NCBI GenBank assembly: GCA_019239425.1
Contig: JAFAZX010000040.1
Coordinates: 1-46,218, forward strand
DNA from: Acidobacteriota bacterium
GTDB taxonomy: Bacteria > Acidobacteriota > Blastocatellia > Pyrinomonadales > Pyrinomonadaceae
Direction: 5' to 3'
Length of the DNA stretch: 46,218 nucleotides
Position numbers and translations under genes: made by a program. The notes beneath the pieces were generated by a model that had not been told where the DNA came from, searched no databases, and worked only from the letters and a program-made list of their open reading frames with translations. Positions 18,201-25,197 of this stretch are shown here, in pieces (positions within the stretch are counted from its first letter, which is position 1; every line of letters starts with the position of its first letter).

Positions 18201-18585
18201 CACGGGGCCGAAGGCGATGCTGATTAACGGCTACGCCGGCTCGGGCGGAGACGCCTTGCCCTACTTCTTCCGCGAGCGCAACCTCGGCCGCATCTTCGGC
18301 ACGACGACGTGGGGCGGCCTCATAGGGCTTTCCGGCACGCCCACCCTCGAAGACGGCGGCAGCCTCTCGACGCCCTCGTTCCGCTTCCTCGACCTCTCCG
18401 GCAAGTGGGCGGTCGAAGGCACCGGCGTCGACCCGGACGTGGAGGTCGTAGACCGCCCCGAGGCGCTCGCCCGCGGCGAAGACCCGACGCTCGAAGCCGC
18501 CGTCAAGTGGCTCCTCGAAGAGCTGAACCGCAACCCGCCTAAGCGCCCCGACGTGCCCGCCCCGGCCGTCGTCGCGCGGCCGTAA
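15208..18585 (+). CDS. Secreted single-chain tricorn-type protease (beta-propeller, PDZ, S41 core)
   Basis: A 1125-residue protein starting at ATG 15208 behind an AAGGAG site, with a signal peptide (MHRSLLSVFLLLLCAALPAA). Residues 35-600 hold PD40/WD-like propeller blades with repeated PDGRWIAF, PDGRNVVF and PDSRWIAY motifs. A linker of about 60 residues rich in Pro, Gln, Thr and Ala follows near 565-620. The C-terminal half has the tricorn core domain (TDAWRTMRDWFYDPNMHG; His788 in MAGHVY), a PDZ domain (KVGDFILAVDGRTTRGVKNF) and the S41 catalytic domain with Ser1012 in NGYAGSGGDA. Archaeal tricorn degrades proteasome-generated peptides in the cytosol; a signal peptide here points to degradation outside the cytoplasm. 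It stands alone between family A repeats. Confidence 0.92.
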   Translation: MHRSLLSVFLLLLCAALPAAAQPQREDLARLLRYPDIHGDTIAFVYAGDIWTVPAAGGTARRLTSHPGLELFPKFSPDGRWIAFSGQYNGTRQVFVISVDGGEPRQLTFYNEVAALPPRGGYDNRVLGWTPDGRNVVFRANRVAMSDRLGRPYLVPVEGGTEQPLPITEAGGVSYSPDGSKVAFTPISNEFRGWKRYRGGQSPDVWIYDLKSNTSEQITTGHEQDMLPVWLGDTIYYLSDRERTMNVYAYDTRSKKTRKVTNHTDYDASWPSGSGDELVYEQGGYVYRLDAKSNRSERVPIKVFGDFPDTVPYFVNVKEFVETFSVSPSGARALFGARGDIYTAPAKEGEVRNLTDSQGVREFVPAWSPDGRWVSYLSDRTGEYEYYVRPSDGSGAERRVSTDGDVWRYPAVWSPDSRMLAYGDKKQRLRIVDVATGRTTDVDHSTRNDITTYNWAPDSRWIAYAKLGANQFSEIWVYSVASNRTQKLSGGMYSDTEPVFDPKGRYLYFLSNRDFNLTFSAFEFNYLYTNPTRVYVGLLAADGPALFLPGSDEERSKTGERPLTPPPNPAQAPPAQGARPQGTPQGGGAATPQTTPTPQTDAAAQPSQTPATQAGGAVNVKIDFEGFENRVRAIPGPNSNYRHLSATNEGVLYLSGPGRLALYNIEAKAEQPIIEGIQEYDLAAGLKHIVFQTRDAYGIAPVAPGQKPDAGLLKLDGLTMKLDPKAEWAEMYTDAWRTMRDWFYDPNMHGNDWKAIRDKYGALVPYVANREDFVYLLTEMGSELMAGHVYAERGDDPPKVTRVDGGLLGAEVVPDASGYFRITKIFPGENWQESFRSPLTEPGVKAKVGDFILAVDGRTTRGVKNFYELLEGKASRVVTLTLNDRADTAGSHDERVRPVRSESNLRYLDWVQSRRALVERLSGGRVGYIHVPNTAVEGNRELFKGFYPQANKDALVIDDRYNGGGFIPDRMIELLERRPLNYWVRRGLDLTSSPAFAHTGPKAMLINGYAGSGGDALPYFFRERNLGRIFGTTTWGGLIGLSGTPTLEDGGSLSTPSFRFLDLSGKWAVEGTGVDPDVEVVDRPEALARGEDPTLEAAVKWLLEELNRNPPKRPDVPAPAVVARP

Positions 18586-18587
18586 GA

Positions 18588-18658
18588 GGGGTGCTGGGTG
18601 CTGGGTGCTGGTTAGAACTAAATTTTTAACCAGCACCCAGCACCCAGCACCCAACCCC
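18588..18658. repeat. Palindromic intergenic repeat, family A (copy 3)
   Basis: Left arm 18588-18613 (GGGGTGCTGGGTGCTGGGTG and on) and right arm 18627-18658 pair almost perfectly around an AT-rich loop (AACTAAATTTT). It begins 3 nt after the stop of the tricorn-type gene and is likely part of its 3' end. Confidence 0.9.
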
Positions 18659-18722
18659 CTGATCCTTTCCCTCGCGAGTTCGCGCGTTAACTTTTGAGAA
18701 TCACCAAGGGAGGGAGACATCC

Positions 18723-20093
18723 GTGAACAACTTTATACGCCTCGCGCTGCTCGTGCTCTGCGCCGCGGGCTTCGCCGCAGAAGCGCGCGCCGACGTGAAG
18801 ATCAAGTCGCGCCAGACCACGCAGGGGCACTCGTTCGAGAACGCCGTCTACATCAAGGGCAAGCGCCAGCGCACCGAGCAGATGGGCGGCCAGTCCGTCA
18901 TCATCCAGCAGTGCGACCTCCGCCGCGACATACAGATCATGCCGGCGATGAAGGCTTACACCGTCAACCCCTACGACACGGGCGCCGACGCGAACGTCCC
19001 CGTCACGGGCGCGCGCCAGCCGGCGGCCCCGCGGACGCAGGGCGGCGTCGTCACCTCGACGGTCACGACCCGCGACACGGGCGAGCGCAAGCAGTTGTTC
19101 GGCTACACCGCGCGCCACCTCGTCATGACGATTGAGACCAGGTCGTCGCCCGACTCCTGCAATCCCACAGACTCCAGGATGGAGATCGACGGCTGGTACA
19201 TCGACGCCGCCTTCCAGCTCGACTGTGACATGGAACGTGCCGCGCGCTACACGCGCCCGCAGCCGCAGGGCGGCGGCTGCCACGACCGCTACGAGACGAA
19301 GACGGTCGGCGCCGCGAAGCGCGGCTACCCCGTGTGGGAGAAGACGACGATGTTCGACAAGGACGGCCGCGAGAGCTTCTCGTCGGTCAACGAGGTCGTC
19401 GAACTCTCGCAGGCCACGCTCGACGCCTCGCTCTTCGAGCCGCCGGCCGACTACCGCGAGGTCAAAGATTTTTCCGCCGCCTCGGTGATGGCCTCGATGG
19501 GCGCCATGAACTCGCGCGGCGACGACGAAGACAATTCGGCGCGGCCTTCGAACGCGGGCCAGCCGCAGATGCCCGCGGCCGAGGTCGGGGCGAAGCGGCC
19601 GGGCGTGGTGCGCATCGGGCTGGCGGCCGTGCAGACCGGCGCGGTGGGCGACAACCTGAACGCCGCGCAGCTCGCGGCGGCCGTGCGCAGCGCGCTCTCG
19701 TCCCGCCTGACGAGCGCGACGGTCGAGGTCGTGCCGATTGATTCGTACGCCGAGGCCGCCGCCGAGGCGAAGCGGAAGGGTTGCGACTTCATCGTCTACG
19801 CCAACGTCTCGCACAAGAAGGGCGGGGGCGGCGGCTTCGGCGGGATGCTCGGGAAGGTCGGCGCGGCCGCGGCAGGGCTAGGCGGCGTGGGCGGCGGCTC
19901 CGGCGGCTCGGCCACGGCCAACGTCAAAGCGAAGGACGAGCTGACGCTCGACGTAAGACTTCAGGCCCCGGACACGGACACGCCCGCCGCTTCGAGCCAG
20001 TTCAAAGCCAAAGCCAAGTCGGCCGGCGAAGACATCGTCACGCCCGCCGTCGAACAGGCCGCGCAGTTGATTCTCGGAAGTGTGAAACAGTAG
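18723..20093 (+). CDS. Secreted protein of unknown function with glycine-rich segment
   Basis: A 456-residue protein starting at GTG 18723 behind a GGGAGGGA site, with a signal peptide (MNNFIRLALLVLCAAGFAAE). The N-terminal half (about 25-260) has YIKGKRQRTEQM and MPAMKAYTVNPYDTG, resembling acidobacterial secreted proteins with a LolA/DUF4412-like feel. It also has four cysteines in SPDSCNPTDS, QLDCDME and GGGCHDRYE. The C-terminal half (about 290-450) resembles a separate domain with VRIGLAAVQTGAVGDNLN, a GGGGGFGGMLGKVG-type Gly run at about 360-395 and a helical end. No catalytic motif was recognised. The last codons and stop (KQ then TAG) are supplied by a family B repeat. Confidence 0.7.
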   Translation: MNNFIRLALLVLCAAGFAAEARADVKIKSRQTTQGHSFENAVYIKGKRQRTEQMGGQSVIIQQCDLRRDIQIMPAMKAYTVNPYDTGADANVPVTGARQPAAPRTQGGVVTSTVTTRDTGERKQLFGYTARHLVMTIETRSSPDSCNPTDSRMEIDGWYIDAAFQLDCDMERAARYTRPQPQGGGCHDRYETKTVGAAKRGYPVWEKTTMFDKDGRESFSSVNEVVELSQATLDASLFEPPADYREVKDFSAASVMASMGAMNSRGDDEDNSARPSNAGQPQMPAAEVGAKRPGVVRIGLAAVQTGAVGDNLNAAQLAAAVRSALSSRLTSATVEVVPIDSYAEAAAEAKRKGCDFIVYANVSHKKGGGGGFGGMLGKVGAAAAGLGGVGGGSGGSATANVKAKDELTLDVRLQAPDTDTPAASSQFKAKAKSAGEDIVTPAVEQAAQLILGSVKQ

Positions 20094-20217
20094 GCAGTAG
20101 GCAGTTCAGAATAAGACGAAGCAGTCTAAAGAGTCGGAGGCGGCGGGTCGTGAATCCCGCCGCCTCCGACTCTTTTAAGCCCCGCCTGTCCGAACTGCCT
20201 ACTGCCTACTGCCTACT
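20088..20217. repeat. Composite palindromic repeat, family B (copy 2) with nested hairpin, terminator-like
   Basis: Outer arms 20088-20107 and 20192-20217 (CAGTAGGCAGTAGGCAGTTC type). Nested inside is a perfect 17-bp stem at 20131-20147/20156-20172 (GAGTCGGAGGCGGCGGG) followed by a TCTTTT run, so it can terminate the + strand transcript. It supplies stop codons for both convergent neighbours: TAG at 20091-20093 on + and the complement of 20213-20215 on -. Confidence 0.92.
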
Positions 20218-20812
20218 TCTCCTCCTTCATCGTGAGGTGCTTCGTCGTGCCCTCGGTGACGCTGAAGCCGGTGGGGATGAACTCGGAGGTGTCGGCGGAT
20301 TTGAGTGAGGGCTGCTCGTTCGGCTTCGGCAGCTCGCGCGGCTCAAGTTCCTGCGCGCGCTTCCGCAGCTCGACGATCTTCCGGCTGACGAAAAGGCCGT
20401 TGAAGATGAGCGCGAGGCCGACCATCAGGGGGATGACGCCGGCGACCCAGATGCTGCGGAGTATCTCGGCGTCTCCCGGCGGATTGTTGCCGCTGCGGTA
20501 GAGCGCCATGCCGATGATCCAGAGGAAGATCATCACGCCGACGCCGACGAACGAGGTGATGACGCCGCCCTTGATCTCGTTGTAGCGCTTGATCTCCGGC
20601 GTCACGCCGCGCTGCCGCTCAAGCTCCTCCGTCCGCCGCTTGCGCTCAGACTCGGACATGAACATCTCCGCGACCCACGTCCGGCTCCAGTCGAACTTCT
20701 CGTCCGCCTCGCGCGCCGAGACCACCTGCCGCACCGCGTACAGGTTCGCCCCGCAGAGGTTGCAGAACTTCAGCTCGTCGCTCTGTTTGTTCCCGCACTG
20801 TGGACAGAACAT
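20213..20812 (-). CDS. Zinc-ribbon membrane protein with C-terminal SVTEGTT tail
   Basis: A 199-residue protein. The N-terminal zinc ribbon MFCPQCGNKQSDELKFCNLC has two CxxC pairs (residues 3-6 and 17-20). A charged linker (SESERKRRTEELERQRGVTP) follows, then two membrane helices at about 88-107 and 120-145, and a cytosolic tail. The tail ends in FIPTGFSVTEGTTKHLTMKE. The SVTEGTT segment recurs in the small gene at 22140. No enzyme activity is suggested; zinc ribbons of this type often sit on regulatory or membrane-organising proteins. Its stop codon lies in a family B repeat. It lies 16 nt downstream of cinA on the same strand. Confidence 0.72.
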   Translation of the reverse strand: MFCPQCGNKQSDELKFCNLCGANLYAVRQVVSAREADEKFDWSRTWVAEMFMSESERKRRTEELERQRGVTPEIKRYNEIKGGVITSFVGVGVMIFLWIIGMALYRSGNNPPGDAEILRSIWVAGVIPLMVGLALIFNGLFVSRKIVELRKRAQELEPRELPKPNEQPSLKSADTSEFIPTGFSVTEGTTKHLTMKEEK

Positions 20813-20828
20813 TCGAAGTCCTCCCGTT

Positions 20829-22064
20829 TCAGATTAGGCGCCGCCGCAAAAGGTCGAGCGCGAACTGCGACGAGCGCCAGCGGATGAGGTAACGGTCGCC
20901 GGGCAGCATCAGCCGCTTGTGCTCGATGTGCGCGTCGTCGGCGAGCGCTACGTAGACCAGCCCGACCGGCTTCTCCTCCGTCCCGCCGCCCGGCCCCGCG
21001 ATCCCCGTCACCGAAAGCCCGAAGTCCGTCCCGGCGCGCTGCTTCACGCCGACGGCCATCGCCTCCGCCACCTCGGCGGAAACCGCGCCGTGCCGCTCGA
21101 TCAACTCCGCGGGCACGCCGAGCAGGCGCGTCTTCGCCTCGTTCGAGTAGGTGACGAAGCCCTCCATGAAGTAGGTCGAGGAGCCGGGCACCTCGGTCAG
21201 GCGGTGCGCGATGAGCCCGCCCGTGCAGCTCTCGGCCGTGGCGAGCGTGAAGCCGCCGACGGCGAGGCGCAGGCCGACGACCTCCTCCATCTTCTCTCCG
21301 CGGAAGGCGAAGATCGAATCGCCCAGCCGCTCCTCGATCTGGCCGGCGAGTCCGTCCAGCAACAACTCGGCCTCGGCCTCGGTCTTGCCCTGCGCCGTGA
21401 GGTGAAGTTCGATCTCGGTGTTGTTGAAGAGGATGGTCGTCTGCGGGTTCTTGTACTGCGTGTAGACCGGCGCGATGCGCTCGTCCACGGCCGACTCGCC
21501 CAGCCCCGCGACTCTCAGCACGCGGCGGACGACGCGCACGCCGCCCGCGCGCTCGGCGAGCCTGGGCAGGACGAGGTTGTCGAACATCGGCTTCATCTCG
21601 CGCGGCGGGCCGGGCAGGAGGACGACGACGCGGCCTTCGTGTTCGAGGTACATGCCGGGCGCCGAGCCGTTCGGGTTATTCAAGACCTCGGCGCCCTCCA
21701 TGACCATCGCCTGCCGCGCGTTGATCTCGGGCATCTTGCGGCCCCAGCGGAGGAACTTCGCCTTAATGTCGTCCAAGACCTTCTCGTCGAGCAGCAGGCG
21801 GCGGCCGAGCGCGCGCGCCGTAATCTTGCGCGTGATGTCGTCCTCGGTGGGGCCGAGGCCGCCGGTGAGGACGACGATGCCGGAGCGCTTCAGGGCGTCG
21901 CGGACGGTCTCTTCGAGCCGCGCGTCGTCGTCGCCGACGATGGTCTTGAGCTTGACCTCGACGCCGACGGTGTTCAGGCGCTCGGTCAGCCAGAGGCTGT
22001 TGGTGTCTGTGCGGAACGGCGTCAGCAGCTCGGAGCCGACGGCGATGATCTCTGCTGTGAGCAT
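20829..22064 (-). CDS. cinA: CinA-family nicotinamide mononucleotide deamidase / damage-inducible protein
   Basis: A 411-residue two-domain CinA. The N-terminal molybdopterin-binding-like (COG1058) domain shows AEIIAVGSELLTPFRTDTNS, VLTGGLGPTEDDITRK and LLPGPPREMKPMF. The C-terminal amidase domain (about 250-411) has LATAESCTGGLIAHRLTEVP, VTYSNEAKTRLLGVP and SVTGIAGPGGGTEEKPVGLV. CinA proteins hydrolyse ADP-ribose-type pyrophosphates and deamidate NMN in NAD recycling. The length and both domains are complete. It is likely transcribed with the zinc-ribbon gene downstream. Confidence 0.95.
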   Translation of the reverse strand: MLTAEIIAVGSELLTPFRTDTNSLWLTERLNTVGVEVKLKTIVGDDDARLEETVRDALKRSGIVVLTGGLGPTEDDITRKITARALGRRLLLDEKVLDDIKAKFLRWGRKMPEINARQAMVMEGAEVLNNPNGSAPGMYLEHEGRVVVLLPGPPREMKPMFDNLVLPRLAERAGGVRVVRRVLRVAGLGESAVDERIAPVYTQYKNPQTTILFNNTEIELHLTAQGKTEAEAELLLDGLAGQIEERLGDSIFAFRGEKMEEVVGLRLAVGGFTLATAESCTGGLIAHRLTEVPGSSTYFMEGFVTYSNEAKTRLLGVPAELIERHGAVSAEVAEAMAVGVKQRAGTDFGLSVTGIAGPGGGTEEKPVGLVYVALADDAHIEHKRLMLPGDRYLIRWRSSQFALDLLRRRLI

Positions 22065-22139
22065 GTCTGGCGAATGATAACCGACCGAAGGGTGTTTAAG
22101 AATCTGAAATCTCGAATTTGAAATCTCAAATCAACGGAC

Positions 22140-22313
22140 TCAAACAATCGGACTCGTGTCTGACTGCTCGCGGCGTGCGTGGACACGCTCGCGCTCGCGC
22201 GGGGTGCGGCCGAACAGTTCGGTCGTCCCCTCGGTCACAGAGAAGTGCGCCGGCGGGAGCGCGGCCTCGCGCGCGTTCGAGAGCGCGGGCGTGTCGGCGA
22301 TGAACTGTGACAT
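22140..22313 (-). CDS. 57-residue protein with SVTEGTT motif
   Basis: A short gene between the Ser/Thr kinase and cinA, running from the ATG complement of 22311-22313 to the TGA complement of 22140-22142. A strong GGAGG ribosome site lies 8 nt upstream. The product starts MSQFIADTPALSNAREAALP, contains PPAHFSVTEGTTELFGRT at about 20-37, and ends in a charged helix (PRERERVHARREQSD). The segment FSVTEGTT is identical to one near the C-terminus of the zinc-ribbon membrane protein encoded 1.3 kb downstream, which argues against a chance reading frame. Function is unknown; a short interaction tail or adaptor is the simplest guess. Confidence 0.6.
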   Translation of the reverse strand: MSQFIADTPALSNAREAALPPAHFSVTEGTTELFGRTPRERERVHARREQSDTSPIV

Positions 22314-22390
22314 GCGTGGGCCTCCGCCGTGCTCTTAATTCTCTTCCCGGTTTTTTACGACGCGGACGGCCCGCGTGTTTCCCCGCATCT

Positions 22391-24172
22391 TCAGTCGGCC
22401 GCGCCGAACGCCTGCACCTCGCGCACCCACATGACGAAGGGGCGGTTCTGCGGGCCGGACTGCGCGGGCTGGAAGAGGCGCACGCGCTCGGCGACGAAGG
22501 GCGCGAACTCGAAGGCCGCGCGGTCGATGTTGGCGCCCGGCTCCAGAGTCGAGACGGTGCGCCAACCCGCGCCGTCGGGCACCTGCAACTCGACGCTGCG
22601 CGAAGGCATGTAGCGGTCTTTGTCGAAGCCCCAGTAGACGTAGACGGCCGTCAGGCGTTGCGGCTTCCCGAAGTCGAGTTCAATCCAGTGCGGCTCCGGG
22701 CTTTCGGCCGAGACCCAGTTGCCCTGGTTGTAGCGCTTGGCCGCGATGTCGCGCACGTCAATCACGCCGTCGCTCAGAGGCCGCGCGTTGTATCCGTCGT
22801 AAGAGGAATCGACCTTCACGGCCGGCGCGAGCGAGGCGACCTTCGCGGGCGTCTCCGGCGTGGACGCGGGCGAAGGCTGCGGCGTCGCGTTCGCGTTCGT
22901 GTTCGCGTTCGACTCCTTCGGCGCGGTGACGTTGAAGCTTGAGACGAGGTAGACGAGCGACGCGAGCAGCGCGAGCAGCGCGGCCGAGATGCCGAAGAGT
23001 TTCAGGCCCTGGCCGCCGCGCTGGCGCGTCGTCGACTCCTGGCGGGCGAGCGCGGCCGTGGCGGGCGAAACGGTCAGGTCGTGACCGCAGGCGTGACAGA
23101 CGACCTCGCCCGCCCCGACCTCGGCCTCGCACACGCGGCAGACCTTCGCCTCGCCGGAGCCGTCGGCAGAGAGCGGCTGCGTGTGATACGGGTCGCCCGA
23201 GAGTTCGTCCGTCGACTCGCCGCCGAGCACGTCCGTCCCCCTCGTGCTCGGCTCTTGAGAGACGCCGGCCCCGGCCGCCGGGAGCTGTGCCGTGTCGCGC
23301 CCGCGCGCCTTGCGCACGGCGCGCAGGAAGTCCGCGGTCGTATTGAAGCGGCGCTCGGGCTTCTTCTCCAGGGCGCGCAGCACGACCTTCTCGATGGCGG
23401 GCGGGACTTCCGGGTTGAGCGCGCTCGGCGGGCGCGGCGGCTGCTCGCGGTGCGCGCGCAGAATCTCGGTGCGCTGCCAGCCGTTCTTCGAGCCGGCGCG
23501 CCCGCCGAAGGGCGGCTCGCCCGTCAGCATCTCGTAGAGGATGACCCCGAGCGAGTAGATGTCCGAGCGCTGGTCGAGGTGCTCGCCCGCGGCCTGCTCG
23601 GGCGAGACGTAGCGCGGCGAGCCGTAGGCGATCTTCGACGTGTCGGTCGCCGACGCCCCGACCAGCTTGACGATGCCGAAGTCCGTGACCTTGATGCGGT
23701 CGCCGTCCGTGACCATGATGTTCGGCGGCTTGAGGTCGCGGTGGACGATGCCCTGGTGCGTCGCGCCCGACTCGTCGCGGTAGACGAAGGTGTGCGCGTA
23801 GGAGACGGCGTCGAGGATCTGCTCGAAGAGGTCGAGCGCGCGCTCCGTGCCGAGGCCCCCCGGGTGCTCCGCGATGCACTGCGCGAGCGAGCGCCCGTCG
23901 ACGAACTCCATCACGATGAAGTAGGTCTGCTCGGAGACGATGTAGTCGTAGATTTTGACGACGCCCGGGTGGTCGAGCTGCGCCTGGACGTAGGCCTCGC
24001 GCTCGAAGCGGTGGCGGAGGCGGCGCAGGTCGTGCGTGCCGCGCGGGTTGATGGACTTGATGGCGACGACGCGCGGCAGCTTCTCGTGCCGCCCGCGGTA
24101 GACGACACCCATCCCGCCGCGGCCGACGGGCTCTTCGATGCGGTAGCTCCCGACCTTCTTCCCTGACTCCAT
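22391..24172 (-). CDS. Transmembrane Ser/Thr protein kinase with zinc ribbon and F5/8 type C-like extracellular domain
   Basis: A 593-residue PknB-type kinase. The kinase domain at 8-285 is complete: GRGGMGVVYRG glycine loop, VAIKSI lysine, HRDLKPPNIMV catalytic loop, TDFGIVK metal site, and GSPRYVSPEQA. After a Gln/Thr/Ser-rich linker comes a zinc ribbon at 342-361 (CRVCEAEVGAGEVVCHACGH) and one membrane helix at about 390-412. A Thr/Pro/Asn-rich stalk leads to a discoidin-like domain at about 445-590 (SYDGYNARPLSDGVIDVRD; WIELDFGKPQRLTAVYVYWG). This suggests that an extracellular ligand, possibly a glycan, controls a cytosolic kinase; that is inference from domain order. It precedes the 57-residue gene, 77 nt away. 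Confidence 0.9.
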   Translation of the reverse strand: MESGKKVGSYRIEEPVGRGGMGVVYRGRHEKLPRVVAIKSINPRGTHDLRRLRHRFEREAYVQAQLDHPGVVKIYDYIVSEQTYFIVMEFVDGRSLAQCIAEHPGGLGTERALDLFEQILDAVSYAHTFVYRDESGATHQGIVHRDLKPPNIMVTDGDRIKVTDFGIVKLVGASATDTSKIAYGSPRYVSPEQAAGEHLDQRSDIYSLGVILYEMLTGEPPFGGRAGSKNGWQRTEILRAHREQPPRPPSALNPEVPPAIEKVVLRALEKKPERRFNTTADFLRAVRKARGRDTAQLPAAGAGVSQEPSTRGTDVLGGESTDELSGDPYHTQPLSADGSGEAKVCRVCEAEVGAGEVVCHACGHDLTVSPATAALARQESTTRQRGGQGLKLFGISAALLALLASLVYLVSSFNVTAPKESNANTNANATPQPSPASTPETPAKVASLAPAVKVDSSYDGYNARPLSDGVIDVRDIAAKRYNQGNWVSAESPEPHWIELDFGKPQRLTAVYVYWGFDKDRYMPSRSVELQVPDGAGWRTVSTLEPGANIDRAAFEFAPFVAERVRLFQPAQSGPQNRPFVMWVREVQAFGAAD

Positions 24173-24319
24173 CTGAACCGTTCGGGGGCGCTTAACCGGC
24201 GAGGTGCTCTAAATCGTAAGGCGTAGTTTCGTTATAGCAGAAACGCGGGCGGATGACATTAACGCAGCGTTAACGTCGGCCGCGTCCGCAGGTGTACAGG
24301 CTCCCCGCCTTAAAAGCGG

Positions 24320-24353
24320 GAGCGCGGCGGCCCCGCGTGAGGCCGCCGCGCTC
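24320..24353 (-). terminator. Strong GC hairpin downstream of the membrane-protein gene
   Basis: A perfect 13-bp stem GAGCGCGGCGGCC/GGCCGCCGCGCTC with an 8-nt loop. Read on the minus strand, it is followed by CCCGCTTTTAAG, giving a short U-run. It lies just after the stop of the 24373 gene and upstream of the kinase gene, so it probably separates their transcripts. Confidence 0.6.
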
Positions 24354-24372
24354 TGGGAAGCCCGTCCCGGCT

Positions 24373-25116
24373 TCAGGCCGTCTTCTTCTCTTCGTCGTAG
24401 AGGTCGCGCAAGACCTCGGCGATGGGCTGGGGCACGACCGGCGTCGGCGTCGGCGGCGCGAGCGGGCGCCGCCCCGTCAGCGTGTGAAGTCCGCCCTCCT
24501 CCGGCCTGTGCGCCGCGGGCGGGATGACCGGCTGTTGCTGCCGCGCGAGGGCCACGCGGGCGCGGCTGTCTTCGAGCATGGCGGCGGCGCGCGTGCGGCG
24601 CGCGCGCTCCAGGTTGCGCATGGCGGCCGTCGTCTGCGGCGCCTCGTTCGGCTCGCGCTCGATGCGGCGGAGCACGTCCACGTAGCGGCGCAGTTCCGGA
24701 GAGGGCTGCGTGCGCGAGCCCTCGTCGCCGCCGTCCTCCTCGACGAGGTAGGCGAGGTGCTCGGCGGCGGCCTCGTGTTCGCCGGCGCGGTGGTAGAGCG
24801 CCCCGAGGGTGAAGTAGACGAGCGGCGGCGGGTCGGCCATCATGTGCAGGACGCGCTCGCCCTCGGCGATGACGCGGTTGACCTCGAAGCCGTACCAGCG
24901 CTTCTCCTCGTCGCGGAGGATTTCGTTGGCCGAGACGTAGAAGTCGAAGATGTTCTTCACGTCCTGCTGCTCGGAGCGCTGGACGGCGCGCCAGACGAAG
25001 TAGACGACCGTGGCGAAGAAGAGGATGACGGTCAGGGGGATGCCCATCACGGCCAACATCGCCATGATGACGAGCACCGCGATCAGACGCTGCGCCGTTT
25101 CCTGCCCCTTCGTCAT
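24373..25116 (-). CDS. Membrane-anchored protein of unknown function, possibly TPR-like
   Basis: A 247-residue protein starting at the ATG complement of 25114-25116 (MTKGQETAQRLIAVLV). A longer in-frame start exists but its extra codons lie inside a palindromic repeat, so I reject it. One or two hydrophobic helices span about 10-45. A soluble part has RWYGFEVNRVIAEGERVLHM and VYFTLGALYHRAGEHEAAAE, which resembles tetratricopeptide helices. The C-terminal tail is Arg/Ala-rich then Pro/Thr-rich (PLAPPTPTPVVPQP). No enzyme motif is visible. It may act as a membrane scaffold. No clear ribosome site is seen. Confidence 0.6.
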   Translation of the reverse strand: MTKGQETAQRLIAVLVIMAMLAVMGIPLTVILFFATVVYFVWRAVQRSEQQDVKNIFDFYVSANEILRDEEKRWYGFEVNRVIAEGERVLHMMADPPPLVYFTLGALYHRAGEHEAAAEHLAYLVEEDGGDEGSRTQPSPELRRYVDVLRRIEREPNEAPQTTAAMRNLERARRTRAAAMLEDSRARVALARQQQPVIPPAAHRPEEGGLHTLTGRRPLAPPTPTPVVPQPIAEVLRDLYDEEKKTA

Positions 25117-25123
25117 GATGCTC

Positions 25124-25197
25124 GTAAATCGTGAATCGTAAATCGTGAATAGAAGAAGCCGGTTCTTACTATTCACGATTTACGATTTACCATTCAC
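25124..25197. repeat. Palindromic intergenic repeat, family D (AT-richer)
   Basis: Left arm 25124-25152 is made of GTAAATCGTGAATC units; right arm 25169-25197 pairs with it over its first 19 bp. It overlaps the 3' end of the dehydrogenase gene, providing its TAA stop (complement of 25180-25182) and its last few codons. Confidence 0.85.
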
